A DNA stretch of 64,000 nucleotides from Tsukamurella sp. PLM1 (lineage in GTDB: Bacteria; Actinomycetota; Actinomycetes; Mycobacteriales; Mycobacteriaceae): the NCBI RefSeq assembly GCF_023168325.1, contig NZ_AP025688.1:3844001-3908000 (forward strand), written 5' to 3'. Of this stretch, positions 1-12,182 are shown piece after piece (positions within the stretch are counted from its first letter, which is position 1; each line of letters begins with the position of its first letter). The notes under the pieces were generated by a model. The model saw only the letters and a program-made list of their open reading frames with translations. It was not told where the DNA came from and did not search any database. Made by a program: the position numbers and the translations under genes.

Positions 1-809
1 TGGCGATGTGCCCCGGCACGCCGTCACCGTCGGCCCTGCCCACCCCGGGCCGGATGCCCGCCGGGACCACGATGGCGAGCATCCTCGACCGCGGCCGGCT
101 CATCGTGGGGATCGACATCGGCTCCAACCTGCTGTCCTTCCGCGACCCCATCACCGGCGAGATCAAGGGCTTCGACGCCGACGTCGCGCACCAGATCGCC
201 GCCGCGATCTTCGGGGACCCGAACCGGATCCACTTCCGCATCCTGTCCACCGCCGAGCGGCAGCGTGCGCTCGAGGAGGGCACCGTCGACGTGGTGGTCA
301 AGACCATGTCTGCCACCTGCGAGCGCGCGGAATCGGTGGCGTTCTCGGCCACGTACTTCATCGCACAGCAGCGGATCCTGGCGCCGCGCGGGGCGCCGAT
401 CAACACCGTGGGCGATCTGTCCGGCCGCCGGGTGTGCGAGGTCCGCGGCACCACGTCGCTCGACCGCGTGCGCCGACTCGTGCCCAGCGCCGTGGTGATC
501 GCGGCGGACTCGTGGTCGGACTGCCTGGTGATGCTGCAGCAGTCCCAGGTGGACGCCGTCTCCACCGACGACGCGATCCTCGCCGGGCTCGAGCAACAGG
601 ACCCCAACCTCACGGTGACGGGGCCGTCGATGGGGCTCGAGTACTACGCGGTCGGCGTCGGGAAGAACAACACCGACCTGGTGCGTTTCATCAATGGGGT
701 GCTGTTGCGGATGGCCTTCGACGGCACGTGGATGCGGCTGTACAACCAGTGGTTCGCGCCGAGCCTGGGCCAGGTCTGGTCGGCGCCCGCGGCGCAGTAC
801 ACGGGGTGA
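1..809 (+). CDS. glnH: Glutamate/amino-acid ABC substrate-binding protein GlnH (5' end outside window)
   Basis: C-terminal 267 or so residues of a family-3 periplasmic solute-binding protein. In mycobacteria GlnH is a lipoprotein that senses aspartate/glutamate and signals through GlnX to PknG. The visible part holds a complete-looking binding fold, with LIVGIDIGSNLLSF near the start and GFDADVAHQIAAAIFG as the typical ligand-loop region. No signal peptide or lipobox is visible and the frame is open to base 3, so the Met at base 6 is probably internal and the true start lies off the left edge. The pknG start follows 5 bases after the stop, matching the glnX-glnH-pknG arrangement of M. tuberculosis. 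The family call is firm; the ligand is inferred from context. Confidence 0.85.
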   Translation, partial: AMCPGTPSPSALPTPGRMPAGTTMASILDRGRLIVGIDIGSNLLSFRDPITGEIKGFDADVAHQIAAAIFGDPNRIHFRILSTAERQRALEEGTVDVVVKTMSATCERAESVAFSATYFIAQQRILAPRGAPINTVGDLSGRRVCEVRGTTSLDRVRRLVPSAVVIAADSWSDCLVMLQQSQVDAVSTDDAILAGLEQQDPNLTVTGPSMGLEYYAVGVGKNNTDLVRFINGVLLRMAFDGTWMRLYNQWFAPSLGQVWSAPAAQYTG

Positions 810-814
810 GGGAG

Positions 815-3215
<2,401 letters not shown>

Positions 3216-3263
3216 CGGCGCGCCCGACGGTGCCGCACGTCGCGGTCGCGCTCGGGCGTGCGA

Positions 3264-4115
3264 CTACTCGCCGGTGCGCCGGTCGCCGATCGGGACGATG
3301 CACGGCCGACCCGGCGCGACGGGATCGTCGATCACCTTGGACCGCAGGCCGAAGGTCTCCTGCAGCATCTCCTCGCTGATGACGTCGGCCGGCGCGCCCT
3401 GCGCGACCACGGCACCGTCGCGCATGGCGATGATGTGGTCGCTGTACCGGATGGCGAGGTTCAGGTCGTGCAGCACCATGACGACGGTCCGCCCCTGGTC
3501 GCTGAGCTCGTCCACCAGATCGAGCACGTCCAGGGCGTGCGAGAGGTCGAGGTAGGTGGTCGGCTCGTCGAGCAGCAGCAGGTCGGTGCCCTGGGCCAGG
3601 GTCATGGAGATCCACACCCGCTGCCGCTGACCGCCGGACAGGGAGTCGACGGTGCGGTCGGCCAGGTCGCGCACGCCGGTCTGCTCGAGCGCGGCGTCCA
3701 CCACCTCGGCGTCGTCGGAGCTCCACTGCCGCAGCCAAGTCTGGTGCGGATGCCGCCCGCGCGCCACCAGGTCACCGACGGTGAGCCCCTCGGGGGCGAG
3801 CGGACTCTGCGGCAGCAGGCCCATCGTGGTGGCGATCTGCTTCGACTTGAGCTTGGCGATGTCGGCACCGTCGAGCACCACGTGACCGGAGGTGGGCTTG
3901 ATCAGCCGGGCCAGGGTGCGCAACAGCGTCGACTTGCCGCACCCGTTCGGCCCGATGATCGTGGTGACCACGCCGGTGGGGATGTCGATGTCCAGGCCGT
4001 CGAGCACGGTGGTGTGCCCGTAGCCGGACGAGACCGCGCGGGCTCCCAGCCTCGACGGTGCGCCGTCCTGCGGCGGGTTCGCCGCGTCGGTCTCGGTGAC
4101 GATGCGGGTGGTCAC
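3264..4115 (-). CDS. Ferric-siderophore ABC transporter ATPase (FepC/FecE type)
   Basis: ATP-binding subunit of an iron-siderophore importer, 283 aa. Motifs in order: Walker A GPNGCGKST, Q-loop LLPQSPLAPEG, signature LSGGQRQR, Walker B LLLLDEPTTYLD and H-loop VVMVLHDLNLA. This spacing is typical of FecE/FhuC proteins of about 260-280 aa. I take GTG 4115 as the start because it overlaps the upstream permease stop by four bases (GTGA), the same coupling used between the two permeases. The open frame extends further upstream but only as antisense of the permease. The gene is last in a three-gene minus-strand operon with two FecCD permeases. Siderophore specificity cannot be read from sequence. 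Confidence 0.9.
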   Translation of the reverse strand: MTTRIVTETDAANPPQDGAPSRLGARAVSSGYGHTTVLDGLDIDIPTGVVTTIIGPNGCGKSTLLRTLARLIKPTSGHVVLDGADIAKLKSKQIATTMGLLPQSPLAPEGLTVGDLVARGRHPHQTWLRQWSSDDAEVVDAALEQTGVRDLADRTVDSLSGGQRQRVWISMTLAQGTDLLLLDEPTTYLDLSHALDVLDLVDELSDQGRTVVMVLHDLNLAIRYSDHIIAMRDGAVVAQGAPADVISEEMLQETFGLRSKVIDDPVAPGRPCIVPIGDRRTGE

Positions 4116-5211
4116 TTGGCCCCCTTGAGGTTCTGGCGGACGAGCATGTAGACGAGGAACGGGCCGCCGACGGCGGCGGTGACGATGCCCACCGGCAGGG
4201 TCACGGGGAACGCGGTGCGGGCCACGAGGTCGGCGCACACCAGCAGCGCGGCGCCCATCAGCGCCGACGGGATCAGTGGCGGCGTCGGCAGTCGCGTCAG
4301 TCGCATGGCGAGCTGCGGGGAGACGAACGCGACGAACGCGATCGGACCGGCCGCCGAGACGCCGGCGGCGGCGAGCAGCACCGCCGCGATCAGCAGGACC
4401 GCGCGGGTGAAGCCCGGCGGACCCCGAGGCCCAGTGCCACATCGTCGCCCAACTGCACCGCCTTGAGCGCGAACGCGGCGCACATCGCGAGGAGGAAGGC
4501 GGGCACCGAGATGACCAGCGCCGACGTCACGTCGCCCCAGTCGCGGCTCTCGAGCGATCCCACCAGCCAGGTCTGGGCGCGGGCCACGTCGCGGATGTCG
4601 GCGCGCACCAGCATCCAGTCGATCAGCGCGCGCATGAGGGCCGTGATCGCGATGCCGACGAGGATCAGGCGCATCCCGTCGACCCCGCCGCGCACGGCGA
4701 GCAGGTACACGAGCAGGCCGGTCGCGAGCCCGCCGGCCAGCGCCACGACGGGCAGGCCGAAGTCGGTGTTCAGCGTGGCCGCGAGGGTGCCGGTCGAGGT
4801 GACCAGGAAGACCGCCGCGACGCCCGCGCCCGCGGTGATGCCCAGGATGTCGGGGCTGGCCAGCGGGTTGCGGGCGATCGACTGGACGATCGCGCCGGAC
4901 ATCCCCAGCGCGAGGCCCACGAGCACCCCGACCAGGGCCCGCGGCATACGCAGGTCCATCACGATGAAGTTGGTCATCGACTCGCCCCGGCCCACGAGGG
5001 CCTGCAGCACCTCGGTGAAGGTGAGCGGGAACTCGCCGAGCCGGATGCTGGCGCAGAAGGCCACGAACGCCACCACGCCGAGGATGACGGTGACCGCCAC
5101 CGGCCACGGTCGCCACACGAACGAGACGACGCCGCCCCACCGCAGGCCGGACTGGATCGGAGGCCTCACCGAGGGCGTCTCCCCCGGCGTCTTGTCCATC
5201 GTCACGCTCAT
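4112..5211 (-). CDS. FecCD-family siderophore permease, frameshifted near 4415
   Basis: Second permease of the importer, predicted about 366 aa with 9-10 membrane helices. ATG 5211 overlaps the stop of the upstream permease (ATGA). Residues up to QLGDDVALGLGVR lie in one frame, and the rest, from FTRAVLLIAAVLL through IAFVAFVSPQLAMRL to LVRQNLKGAK, lies in the next. Restoring a single C near 4415 (minus-strand CGCCGGGC to CGCCCGGGC) joins them into a normal FecCD protein with VRPGFTRAV at the joint. The break falls just before the conserved GPIAFVAF segment, so the uncorrected protein would be non-functional. A homopolymer sequencing error seems the likeliest explanation because similar breaks recur across the window. 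Confidence 0.82.
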
Positions 5212-6218
5212 ACCCGGACCGCCTTCCGCCACCAGACCAGACCGACGAAGAACGGCGCGCCCACCATGGCCACCACGATGCCCACCTCCAGCTCGCCCGG
5301 ACGCGCCACCACGCGGCCCACGATGTCGGCCGCGAGCAACAGCCACGCGCCCATCAGTGCCGAGAACGGTAATAACCAGCGGTAGTCGGGGCCGGTGAAG
5401 AACCGCACGATGTGCGGCACCATCAGGCCCAGGAACGCGATGCTGCCGCAGGCGGCGGTCGCCGCGCCCACGAGCACCGTCACCGCCAGCACGCCGATGG
5501 TCCGCGCCAGGCCGATGTTCAGGCCCAGGCCCTTCGCCACGTCGTCGCCCATGTTGAGCAGGTTCACGGCCGGACCGTTCGACAGCGCCAGGACCGCGCC
5601 GACGGCGATGAACGGCGCGACCACCACGATCACGTCGAATCCGCGGCCCACCACCGCGCCCGCGTTCCAGAACCGCAGCGTGTCGAGCGAGGCGCTGTCG
5701 CTCAGGGCGACCGCGGACGTCATCGAGCTCAGGAACACGCTCACGCCGGTGCCGGCGAGCACCAGCGTCAGCGGCGATGCGACCCCCTTGCCGACGCTGG
5801 ACAGGCCGAAGACCACGACCGCGGCGATCGCGGCGCCGGCGAACGCGAACCAGACGTACTGGATCGGAGCCGTGAGGCCGCCGAGGAACGTCGCGCACAC
5901 CACGGCGAACGCGGCACCCTGTGTGATGCCGAGGATGCCCGGATCCGCGATCGGGTTCCGCGTGTGTCCCTGGATCAGCGCGCCGGCCAGCGCCAGCGCC
6001 GCGCCCGCGATGAGCGCGAGCAGAGTGCGCGGTACACGCAGCGTCTGGATGATGATCGCGGCCTCGTTGAGCTCGGGGTCCGCGGGGTTCGGTCCGGTGG
6101 TGTACCGGTGGAGCAGGCCCGCCCACACGTCCGACGGGGCCAGGCTCCGCGAGCCGATGGCCAGCGAGGCCACCACGGTCACTGCCAGCAGCACCACGAG
6201 CAGCACGAGGCCGAGCAC
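5208..6218 (-). CDS. FecCD-family siderophore permease
   Basis: First permease of the iron-siderophore importer, 336 aa, intact. It has the FecCD family pattern: LRVPRTLLALIAGAALALAGALIQ near residue 60, NPIADPGILGI, and a late GSIAFLGLMVPHIVRF motif that contacts the ATPase. About ten hydrophobic helices are visible. The start is GTG 6218. The frame is open further upstream past the IdeR-like box but holds no other ATG, GTG or TTG, so a leaderless or weakly initiated GTG is the best choice. It pairs with the downstream permease as a heterodimer and is transcribed divergently from the binding lipoprotein gene. Confidence 0.88.
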   Translation of the reverse strand: MLGLVLLVVLLAVTVVASLAIGSRSLAPSDVWAGLLHRYTTGPNPADPELNEAAIIIQTLRVPRTLLALIAGAALALAGALIQGHTRNPIADPGILGITQGAAFAVVCATFLGGLTAPIQYVWFAFAGAAIAAVVVFGLSSVGKGVASPLTLVLAGTGVSVFLSSMTSAVALSDSASLDTLRFWNAGAVVGRGFDVIVVVAPFIAVGAVLALSNGPAVNLLNMGDDVAKGLGLNIGLARTIGVLAVTVLVGAATAACGSIAFLGLMVPHIVRFFTGPDYRWLLPFSALMGAWLLLAADIVGRVVARPGELEVGIVVAMVGAPFFVGLVWWRKAVRV

Positions 6219-6315
6219 GCGGCGTTTGCGGCGAGCGGCGCCGGTGGTCGGGACGGGCCGCGCAGGCGGCGTCCTCCCGCGGGGGCCTTCTCGGTCGAGA
6301 TGACGGTCACGATCG

Positions 6316-6334
6316 TAATGATAGGCTGCCCTTC
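6316..6334. promoter_or_regulatory. Candidate IdeR/DtxR iron box between divergent siderophore-transport genes
   Basis: The 19 bases match about 12 of 19 positions of the IdeR consensus TTAGGTTAGGCTAACCTAA, including the central TAGGCT. The site sits in the gap between the permease operon (minus) and the binding-protein gene (plus), where an iron repressor could silence both. It is weaker than typical strong boxes, so this is a candidate only. Confidence 0.45.
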
Positions 6335-6353
6335 ATCCCAGGGAAGGGGCGGC

Positions 6354-7280
6354 ATGCGTCTGGTCTCGGCGATCCTCGCCATCGTGCTCTCGATCACCCT
6401 CGCCGCGTGCGGCTCGCCGGCCGACTCGGCGGGCCCGAGCGGCACCGTCGAATCGCCGAAGCGGGTTGCGTCTCTCGGGCTCGGCGACGTGGACACGCTG
6501 CTCGCGCTCGATGTGGTGCCCGTGCTCGTCGCGCCCTGGGCGCAGGACGCCACCGAACCGGTGGGTGAGTGGGCGAAGCCGCTGCTGGGCGACGCGAAGC
6601 CCGAGATGCTGCTGGGCACCGGCACGAACATGGACACGAAGGCGATCGAGAAGGTCGCCGCGGCGAAGCCCGATGTGATCGTCGCCGTGAACTCCGGATT
6701 CGACGACGCCACCTTCGCCCGCCTCGAGGCGATCGCGCCCGTGATCCGCCGGCCCGCGCAGTACGCGGCCTGGGGCGTGCCGTGGGAGGAGCAGGTCCGC
6801 GCCATCGCCAAGGGAGTCGGCAAGGCCGCCGAGGGCGACGCGCTGATCACCAAGACGAACGAGGCCATCACTCGGGCCAAGGCGCAGCACCCGCAGTACC
6901 AGGGGAAGACGGCCGCAACGATCCTGCCGAAGGCCGACGGCGGCTTCTACGTGTACGCCACGACGGACGGCCGCGGCCAGGTCCTGCAGATGCTGGGTTT
7001 CACGCTGCCCGAGGCGGTCGCGAAACTGATCCCCGAGGGCAAGTTCTTCACCGAGGTCTCCGCCGAGAACCTCGCCGTGCTGGACCTCGACGCCCTCGTC
7101 TACCTCGACTACGGCACGAAGGTCACCGAGGACACCGCGTTCCGGTCCCTGGCGGTCAGCCGCGAGAACCGGGTCACCACGATCGACCGGACGATCGGCA
7201 ACGCCATGTCGATGCCGAACCCCGTGACCATCGAGTGGGTCCTCACGACACTCCCTCCGAAGCTGCCCACGTTCGCCTGA
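6354..7280 (+). CDS. Iron-siderophore ABC transporter substrate-binding lipoprotein
   Basis: FecB/FepB-type periplasmic binding protein, 308 aa. The N-terminus is a lipoprotein signal peptide with lipobox LAAC at about residues 17-20, so the mature protein is anchored to the outer face of the membrane. The body has the TroA-like fold with two lobes: VASLGLGDVDTLLAL for the first, PDVIVAVNSGFDDATFARL at the hinge side, and FYVYATTDGRGQVLQML for the second. ATG 6354 is preceded by a purine-rich GGGAAGGGG ribosome site. It is divergent from the two permeases and the ATPase, with which it forms a complete importer, and shares the IdeR-like box with them. Ligand identity is unknown. Confidence 0.88.
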   Translation: MRLVSAILAIVLSITLAACGSPADSAGPSGTVESPKRVASLGLGDVDTLLALDVVPVLVAPWAQDATEPVGEWAKPLLGDAKPEMLLGTGTNMDTKAIEKVAAAKPDVIVAVNSGFDDATFARLEAIAPVIRRPAQYAAWGVPWEEQVRAIAKGVGKAAEGDALITKTNEAITRAKAQHPQYQGKTAATILPKADGGFYVYATTDGRGQVLQMLGFTLPEAVAKLIPEGKFFTEVSAENLAVLDLDALVYLDYGTKVTEDTAFRSLAVSRENRVTTIDRTIGNAMSMPNPVTIEWVLTTLPPKLPTFA

Positions 7281-7311
7281 CGCCCGGAGCACTCGGCGGC
7301 CCCCGGGGCAG

Positions 7312-8889
7312 TCAGCGCCCGGGCCGGATGAGCTCCACCGCCGTGTACATCCGGGTGGACCGGATCCGCCCGCGGAGCACGTCGACGGGGCCCGGCCGCC
7401 AGCGCCGCGCCTCGTCGGGGTCTGCGGCATCGACGGCCGGAGCGGTGGCCCACGGCACCGTCGGATCCACCTTGGCGTAGGTCGAGAGCCGGGCGGCCTC
7501 GTTCACGGGATCGCCGATCACCGTGTACTCGAAGCGGTCCGCCGCCCCGACGTATCCGGCGACGACGGTGCCGAACGTGACCCCGCAGCCGGCCCGGACC
7601 TCGGGCACCTCGACGCCGAGGCGACGCATCATGGCGCGCGCTGCGGCCAGCGCGGCGCCGGAAGGATCGGTGAGCGGCGCCGGCGCGCCGAAGATCGCCA
7701 GCACAGCATCGCCCTCGAACTTGTTGACCAGCCCGCCCCGGCTGTTGACCTCGGCGACCACCACCCCGCAGAACCGGTTGAGGATCTCGACCACCTCGAC
7801 GGCCGGGCGCTCCGCGGCCAGCGCCGTCGAGCCGACCAGGTCGATGAAGATCACCGCGACCGTCTGCTCCACGCCGCCCAGCTCGGGGTCGCGCTCGATG
7901 GTCGCGCGGGCCACCTGCTCGCCCACCTGGCGCGCGTACAGGTCTCGCACCCGCTCGCGCTCGCGGAGTCCGGCCGCCATCGCGTTGAACCCGGACTGCA
8001 GGTCTCCCAGCGACGTCCCGTCGTAGACCACGACCTCGGTGTCGTACCGTCCCTCGGACACCCGCCGCATGCCGGTCGTCACGCTCTTGACCGGCGCGGA
8101 CACACGCGACGACGAGAGCAGGTTGAAAACCATCCCGGAGAAGAACCCGCCGGCGGCGAGCACGCACATGCTCACCGCGATGCCGCGGACGGTGGCCGCG
8201 GGTTCGAACAGCGCGAACAGCGCCACCGTCAGCACGCCGAGGTACGGCAGCCCGGAACCCACCAGCCACAGCCGCAGCGAGCGCGCCTGCAGGGACTGGT
8301 GCCGCGGCTCGTGCTGCGCCACCTGGAGCGCGATCGCCGTCACCGGGCGCATGCTGAACTCGGTCAGAACCCGCACGACGCCGGAGGTCATCAGACCGGC
8401 GCCGAGCACCACCAGCGAGACCTTCGGCACGAGGTTCGCATCGACCCGGCCGTACAACGAGCCGAACAGGATCGCCGCGCAGACCCAGGCGGCCACCTCG
8501 AACCAGTAGAGCCGGCGCGGCAGCGCCAGGGCGCCCGCGGCCTCCTGTTCGGTCGGGGGTTCGTCGCCCCCGGTCCAGCGCAGCGACCGGTTCACCAGCC
8601 AGAACGTGTACAGGTGCCCCAGCACCAGCCCCGCCGCGATGTAGGACGGCACCACCACCGTGTTGATCGCCCGGAGTTCCGGCCGCTGCACGGACGGTTC
8701 GGGGATCCCGACCACGATGAGCATCGCGGCGAAGCCACCGCCGAGCAGCGTCGCGATCGAGGAGGTCACCGCGATCAGCGCGACCGTGCGGGTCCTGCGC
8801 TGCCGGGCACCGTCGGTCCGCGTTCCGAGCAGTGGCGAACCGTAGTCGCCCCCGTCATCATCGTCCCCCGACAGCTGCCCGCGGGGCAT
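7312..8889 (-). CDS. Class III adenylate/guanylate cyclase with membrane domain and HAMP
   Basis: Membrane nucleotide cyclase, 525 aa, resembling the Rv1318c-Rv1320c/Rv3645 group. About six hydrophobic helices occupy residues 35-270, followed by a HAMP linker (SAPVKSVTTGMRRVSEGRYD) near 275-325. The C-terminal catalytic domain has metal-binding aspartates in VIFIDLVGSTALA and KFEGDAVLAIFGAP, with Lys of KFEGD in the purine-specifying position, and the conserved EYTVIGDPVNEAARL. It should make a cyclic nucleotide at the inner membrane in response to an unknown input. ATG 8889 overlaps the ackA stop by one base (TGATG), so it is translationally coupled to the acetate genes. Confidence 0.88.
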   Translation of the reverse strand: MPRGQLSGDDDDGGDYGSPLLGTRTDGARQRRTRTVALIAVTSSIATLLGGGFAAMLIVVGIPEPSVQRPELRAINTVVVPSYIAAGLVLGHLYTFWLVNRSLRWTGGDEPPTEQEAAGALALPRRLYWFEVAAWVCAAILFGSLYGRVDANLVPKVSLVVLGAGLMTSGVVRVLTEFSMRPVTAIALQVAQHEPRHQSLQARSLRLWLVGSGLPYLGVLTVALFALFEPAATVRGIAVSMCVLAAGGFFSGMVFNLLSSSRVSAPVKSVTTGMRRVSEGRYDTEVVVYDGTSLGDLQSGFNAMAAGLRERERVRDLYARQVGEQVARATIERDPELGGVEQTVAVIFIDLVGSTALAAERPAVEVVEILNRFCGVVVAEVNSRGGLVNKFEGDAVLAIFGAPAPLTDPSGAALAAARAMMRRLGVEVPEVRAGCGVTFGTVVAGYVGAADRFEYTVIGDPVNEAARLSTYAKVDPTVPWATAPAVDAADPDEARRWRPGPVDVLRGRIRSTRMYTAVELIRPGR

Positions 8890-10046
8890 CAGAACCTCGC
8901 CGCGTCGCGGGCTATCGCCAGCTCCTCGTTGGTCGGGACCACGAGGACCGCGACGGGCGCGTCGTCCGGGGAGATCCGGCGGGGCTCGCCGGAACGCACC
9001 GCGTTCCGCTCGGGATCGACGACGATGCCGAATCCCTCCAGCCCGGCGAGAGCGTCGGCGCGGACCTGCGCGGCGTTCTCCCCCACGCCCGCCGTGAACG
9101 CGATCGCGTCGACCCGCCCGAGGTCCACCAGGTAGGCCCCCACGTAGCGGCGCAGGCGGTGGATGTACACGTCGTAGGCGAGCTTCGCGTCCTCGTCGCC
9201 GGCCTCGATCAGGGCGCCCAGCGCGCGGAAGTCGTTCTCGCCGGCCAGGCCCTTGAGTCCGGACTTCCGGTTGAGCAGCTCGTCGATCTCGTCGATCGAC
9301 ATACCCAGGCTGCGGCCCAGGTGCAGCACGAGCCCCGGGTCGATGTCGCCGGTGCGCGTGCCCATCACGAGGCCCTCGAGCGGGGTCAGGCCCATCGAGG
9401 TGTCGACGGCGCGGCCGCCCCGGACCGCGGACGCCGAGGCGCCGTTCCCCAGGTGCAGCACGATCTGGTTCACCTCGGCGTTCGGCCTGCCGAGGAACGC
9501 CGCGACCTGCTCGGAGACGTACTGGTGCGAGGTGCCGTGGAAACCGTAGCGGCGCAACGCGTGTTCCTGCGCCAGCTCGCGGTCGATCGCGTAGGTGGCC
9601 GCCGCGCCCGGGAGGTCGAAGAAGAACGCCGTGTCGAACACGGCGACCTGCCTCACCTGCGGCAGCAGTTCCCGCGCCACCTCGATCCCCTGCGCGTTGG
9701 CCGGGTTGTGCAGCGGCGCCAGCGAACTGAGCCGACGGATCTCCGAGAGCACGTGGTCGTCGATCACCGTGGGCGCGTGAAAACTGCGGCCGCCGTGCAC
9801 GACCCGGTGACCGACGGCGGCGATCCCGGCGGGGGTACCGGCACCGTCGGTGAGGTCGAGGCCGCGCGCGGCGAACTCGTCGAACACCAGGCGCAGGGCG
9901 GCCTTGTGGTCGGGCACGTCGGTCTCGCCGATCCGCTCGACGATGCCCCCGTGCACCACCTCGCCCGTGTCCGGGTGCAGCAGTTGATACTTCAGCGACG
10001 ACGAGCCGGAGTTCAGGACGAGGACCGTCCCCGCGACGGCAGTCAT
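8889..10046 (-). CDS. ackA: Acetate kinase
   Basis: Converts acetyl phosphate and ADP to acetate and ATP, in the cytoplasm. The protein is 385 aa, near the usual 390-400. Visible signatures are [15 protein letters not shown] at the start, the GHRVVHGG motif, [41 protein letters not shown] and [14 protein letters not shown]. All expected catalytic segments are present. ATG 10046 overlaps the pta stop by four bases, so the pair is coupled, as in M. tuberculosis Rv0408-Rv0409. Confidence 0.95.
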   Translation of the reverse strand: MTAVAGTVLVLNSGSSSLKYQLLHPDTGEVVHGGIVERIGETDVPDHKAALRLVFDEFAARGLDLTDGAGTPAGIAAVGHRVVHGGRSFHAPTVIDDHVLSEIRRLSSLAPLHNPANAQGIEVARELLPQVRQVAVFDTAFFFDLPGAAATYAIDRELAQEHALRRYGFHGTSHQYVSEQVAAFLGRPNAEVNQIVLHLGNGASASAVRGGRAVDTSMGLTPLEGLVMGTRTGDIDPGLVLHLGRSLGMSIDEIDELLNRKSGLKGLAGENDFRALGALIEAGDEDAKLAYDVYIHRLRRYVGAYLVDLGRVDAIAFTAGVGENAAQVRADALAGLEGFGIVVDPERNAVRSGEPRRISPDDAPVAVLVVPTNEELAIARDAARF

Positions 10047-12159
10047 GACTTCCCCTTCTCGGCCGCGAAGGCCTGCGCCTGGATCGCCGTGATGGCGACC
10101 GTGTTCACGATGTCCTCGACCAGCGCGCCGCGCGACAGGTCGTTGATCGGCGCGTTGAGACCCTGCAGCACCGGGCCGATCGCGACGGCGCCCGCGGAGC
10201 GCTGCACCGCCTTGTAGGTGTTGTTGCCCGTGTTCAGGTCCGGGAAGACGAGCACCGTCGCCCTGCCCGCGACCGCGGAGTCGGGCATCTTCGCCGCGGC
10301 GACGCCCGGGTCGACCGCGGCGTCGTACTGGATCGGGCCCTCCACCAACAGTTCCGGTGCGCGCTCGCGGACCAGTCCGGTGGCGGCCCGCACCTTGTCG
10401 ACATCGGCGCCGGTGCCGGACTCGCCCGTCGAGTAGGAGAGCATCGCCACCCGCGGATCGATGCCGAACTGCGCCGCGGTCTGCGCCGACGAGATCGCGA
10501 TGTCGGCCAGCTGCGTGTCGGTCGGGTCCGGGACCACCGCGCAATCGCCGTACGCGAGCACCTTGTCCGGCAGGCACATCAGGAAGATGGACGACACCGT
10601 CGAGACGCCGGGCTTGGTCTTGACGATCTCGAACGACGGCCGGATGGTGTGCGCCGTGGTGTGCGCCGCGCCGGAGACCATGCCATCGGCGAGGCCGTGG
10701 TACACCATCAGCGTGCCGAAGTAGCTCACGTCGACCACCGCCTCGGCGGCGCGCTCGAGGGTCATGCCCTTGTGTTTGCGCAGCTCGTAATAGGTCTGCG
10801 CGAACTTCGCGACGAGATCGGCTGCGCGCTTCGGGTCGATCACGTCGGCGTCGCCGAGGTCGACGCCCAGTTCGGCGGCGCGGGCGCGCACGCGGGACTC
10901 CTGGCCCAGGATCGTCAGGTCGGCGACCTCGCGCTGCAGCAGCCGTCCCGCCGCGCGCAGGATGCGGTCGTCGTCGCCCTCCGGCAGCACGATCCGCTTG
11001 CGATCGGCGCGGGCCCGCGCGATGAGGTTGTACTCGAACATCTGCGGCGTCACCACACCGGGATTCGAGACCTGCAACGCCTCCAGCAGAGCCTCGGAGA
11101 CCACGTACTTCTCGGTGAGCGCGATCGCCAGGTCCACCTTGCGCTCGGATCCGGGCCCCACGCGGCCGCGGGTGTTCGACGCGATCCGGGCGGTCTCGTA
11201 GGTGCCGTGCTCGACGGCGACGATCGGCAGGTTCGGCTTCAGCCCGTCCACCAGCGCCGCGGTCATCGGGTGCGGGGCGTAGCCGCCGTTGAGGATGATC
11301 CCGGACAGCGACGGGAAGCCGTTGGCTCGGTGCGCGGTGACCATCGACAGCAGCACCTCGGACCGGTCGCCGGGCGCGACCACCGCCACGCCCTCGGTGA
11401 GCCGCTCCAGACTGTGCTCGGCGGTCATGCCCGCGACCAGCACGTCCATCGCCTCGCGGGAGAGCAGTTCCGGGTCGCCCCAGAGGAGCTTGCCGTCCAT
11501 GGCATCCATCAGTTCGCCGATGGTCGGCGCGGTGAGCACCGGCTCCTCGGGCAGTACCCAGACGGGCAGCCCCGTCTCCGCCTCGAGGGCCGCGCAGACC
11601 ACCTCGCGCTGATCGGGGGCGCAGCGGTTCGCGATGATCGACGCGGTGTGGGCGTGATTCACCCGGATCTCCGACATCGCCTGCTCGGCGGCGAGCACAA
11701 CCTCGTCCGGGGTACGGTCGAGCGCCTTGACCGCGAGCAGGATCGACGACCCGAGGTTCACCGCGATCCGCGCGTTGAACGACAGTTCGGTCGGCGTGGT
11801 GACGTCGGTGTAGTCCGACCCCAGGACGAGCACGAAGTCGCACTTGTCCGCCACCGCGTGGAAGCGGTCCACGATCTGCGCGATCGCCGCGTCCGGGTCC
11901 TCGTGCACCTGCTGGTAGCTCACGCCCACGCACTCGTCGTAGGTGAGGTCGGCGGTGCACTGCTCGATGAGGAGCTCCAGGATGTAGTCCCGCTGCTCCC
12001 CGTGGACCGCGGGATCGGCCGGAACACGCCGATCGTCCAGCCCGTGGACGTCAGGAGGTTCATCGCGCCGAGCGCGATCGTGGACTTGCCCGTATCGCCC
12101 TCCGAGGAGGCGATGTAGATACTGGTCGTCTTCGGGGATCGCTCCGCGGTCTGGCCCAT
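10043..12159 (-). CDS. pta: Phosphate acetyltransferase, frameshifted near base 12000
   Basis: Interconverts acetyl-CoA and acetyl phosphate; partner of AckA. This is the long form with an N-terminal P-loop/BioD-like domain ([14 protein letters not shown] at residues 18-31), a central DRTGG-type domain, and the C-terminal phosphotransacetylase domain that starts near [20 protein letters not shown] 12159 starts [13 protein letters not shown]. The frame holds to [13 protein letters not shown], and the continuation [19 protein letters not shown] lies in the next frame. Restoring one G in a GGG run near 12000 rejoins them into about 705 aa, against 690 in M. tuberculosis. The remainder is intact. 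The break is probably a homopolymer indel. It lies 23 bases downstream of fgd1. Confidence 0.88.
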
Positions 12160-12182
12160 GGGCTAACTATCGCAGTTCTCGA

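Noticed and set aside
8889..11960. 1023-codon minus-strand frame ending in AckA
   Set aside because: Only the last 385 codons match acetate kinase. The upstream part is the wrong frame of pta.
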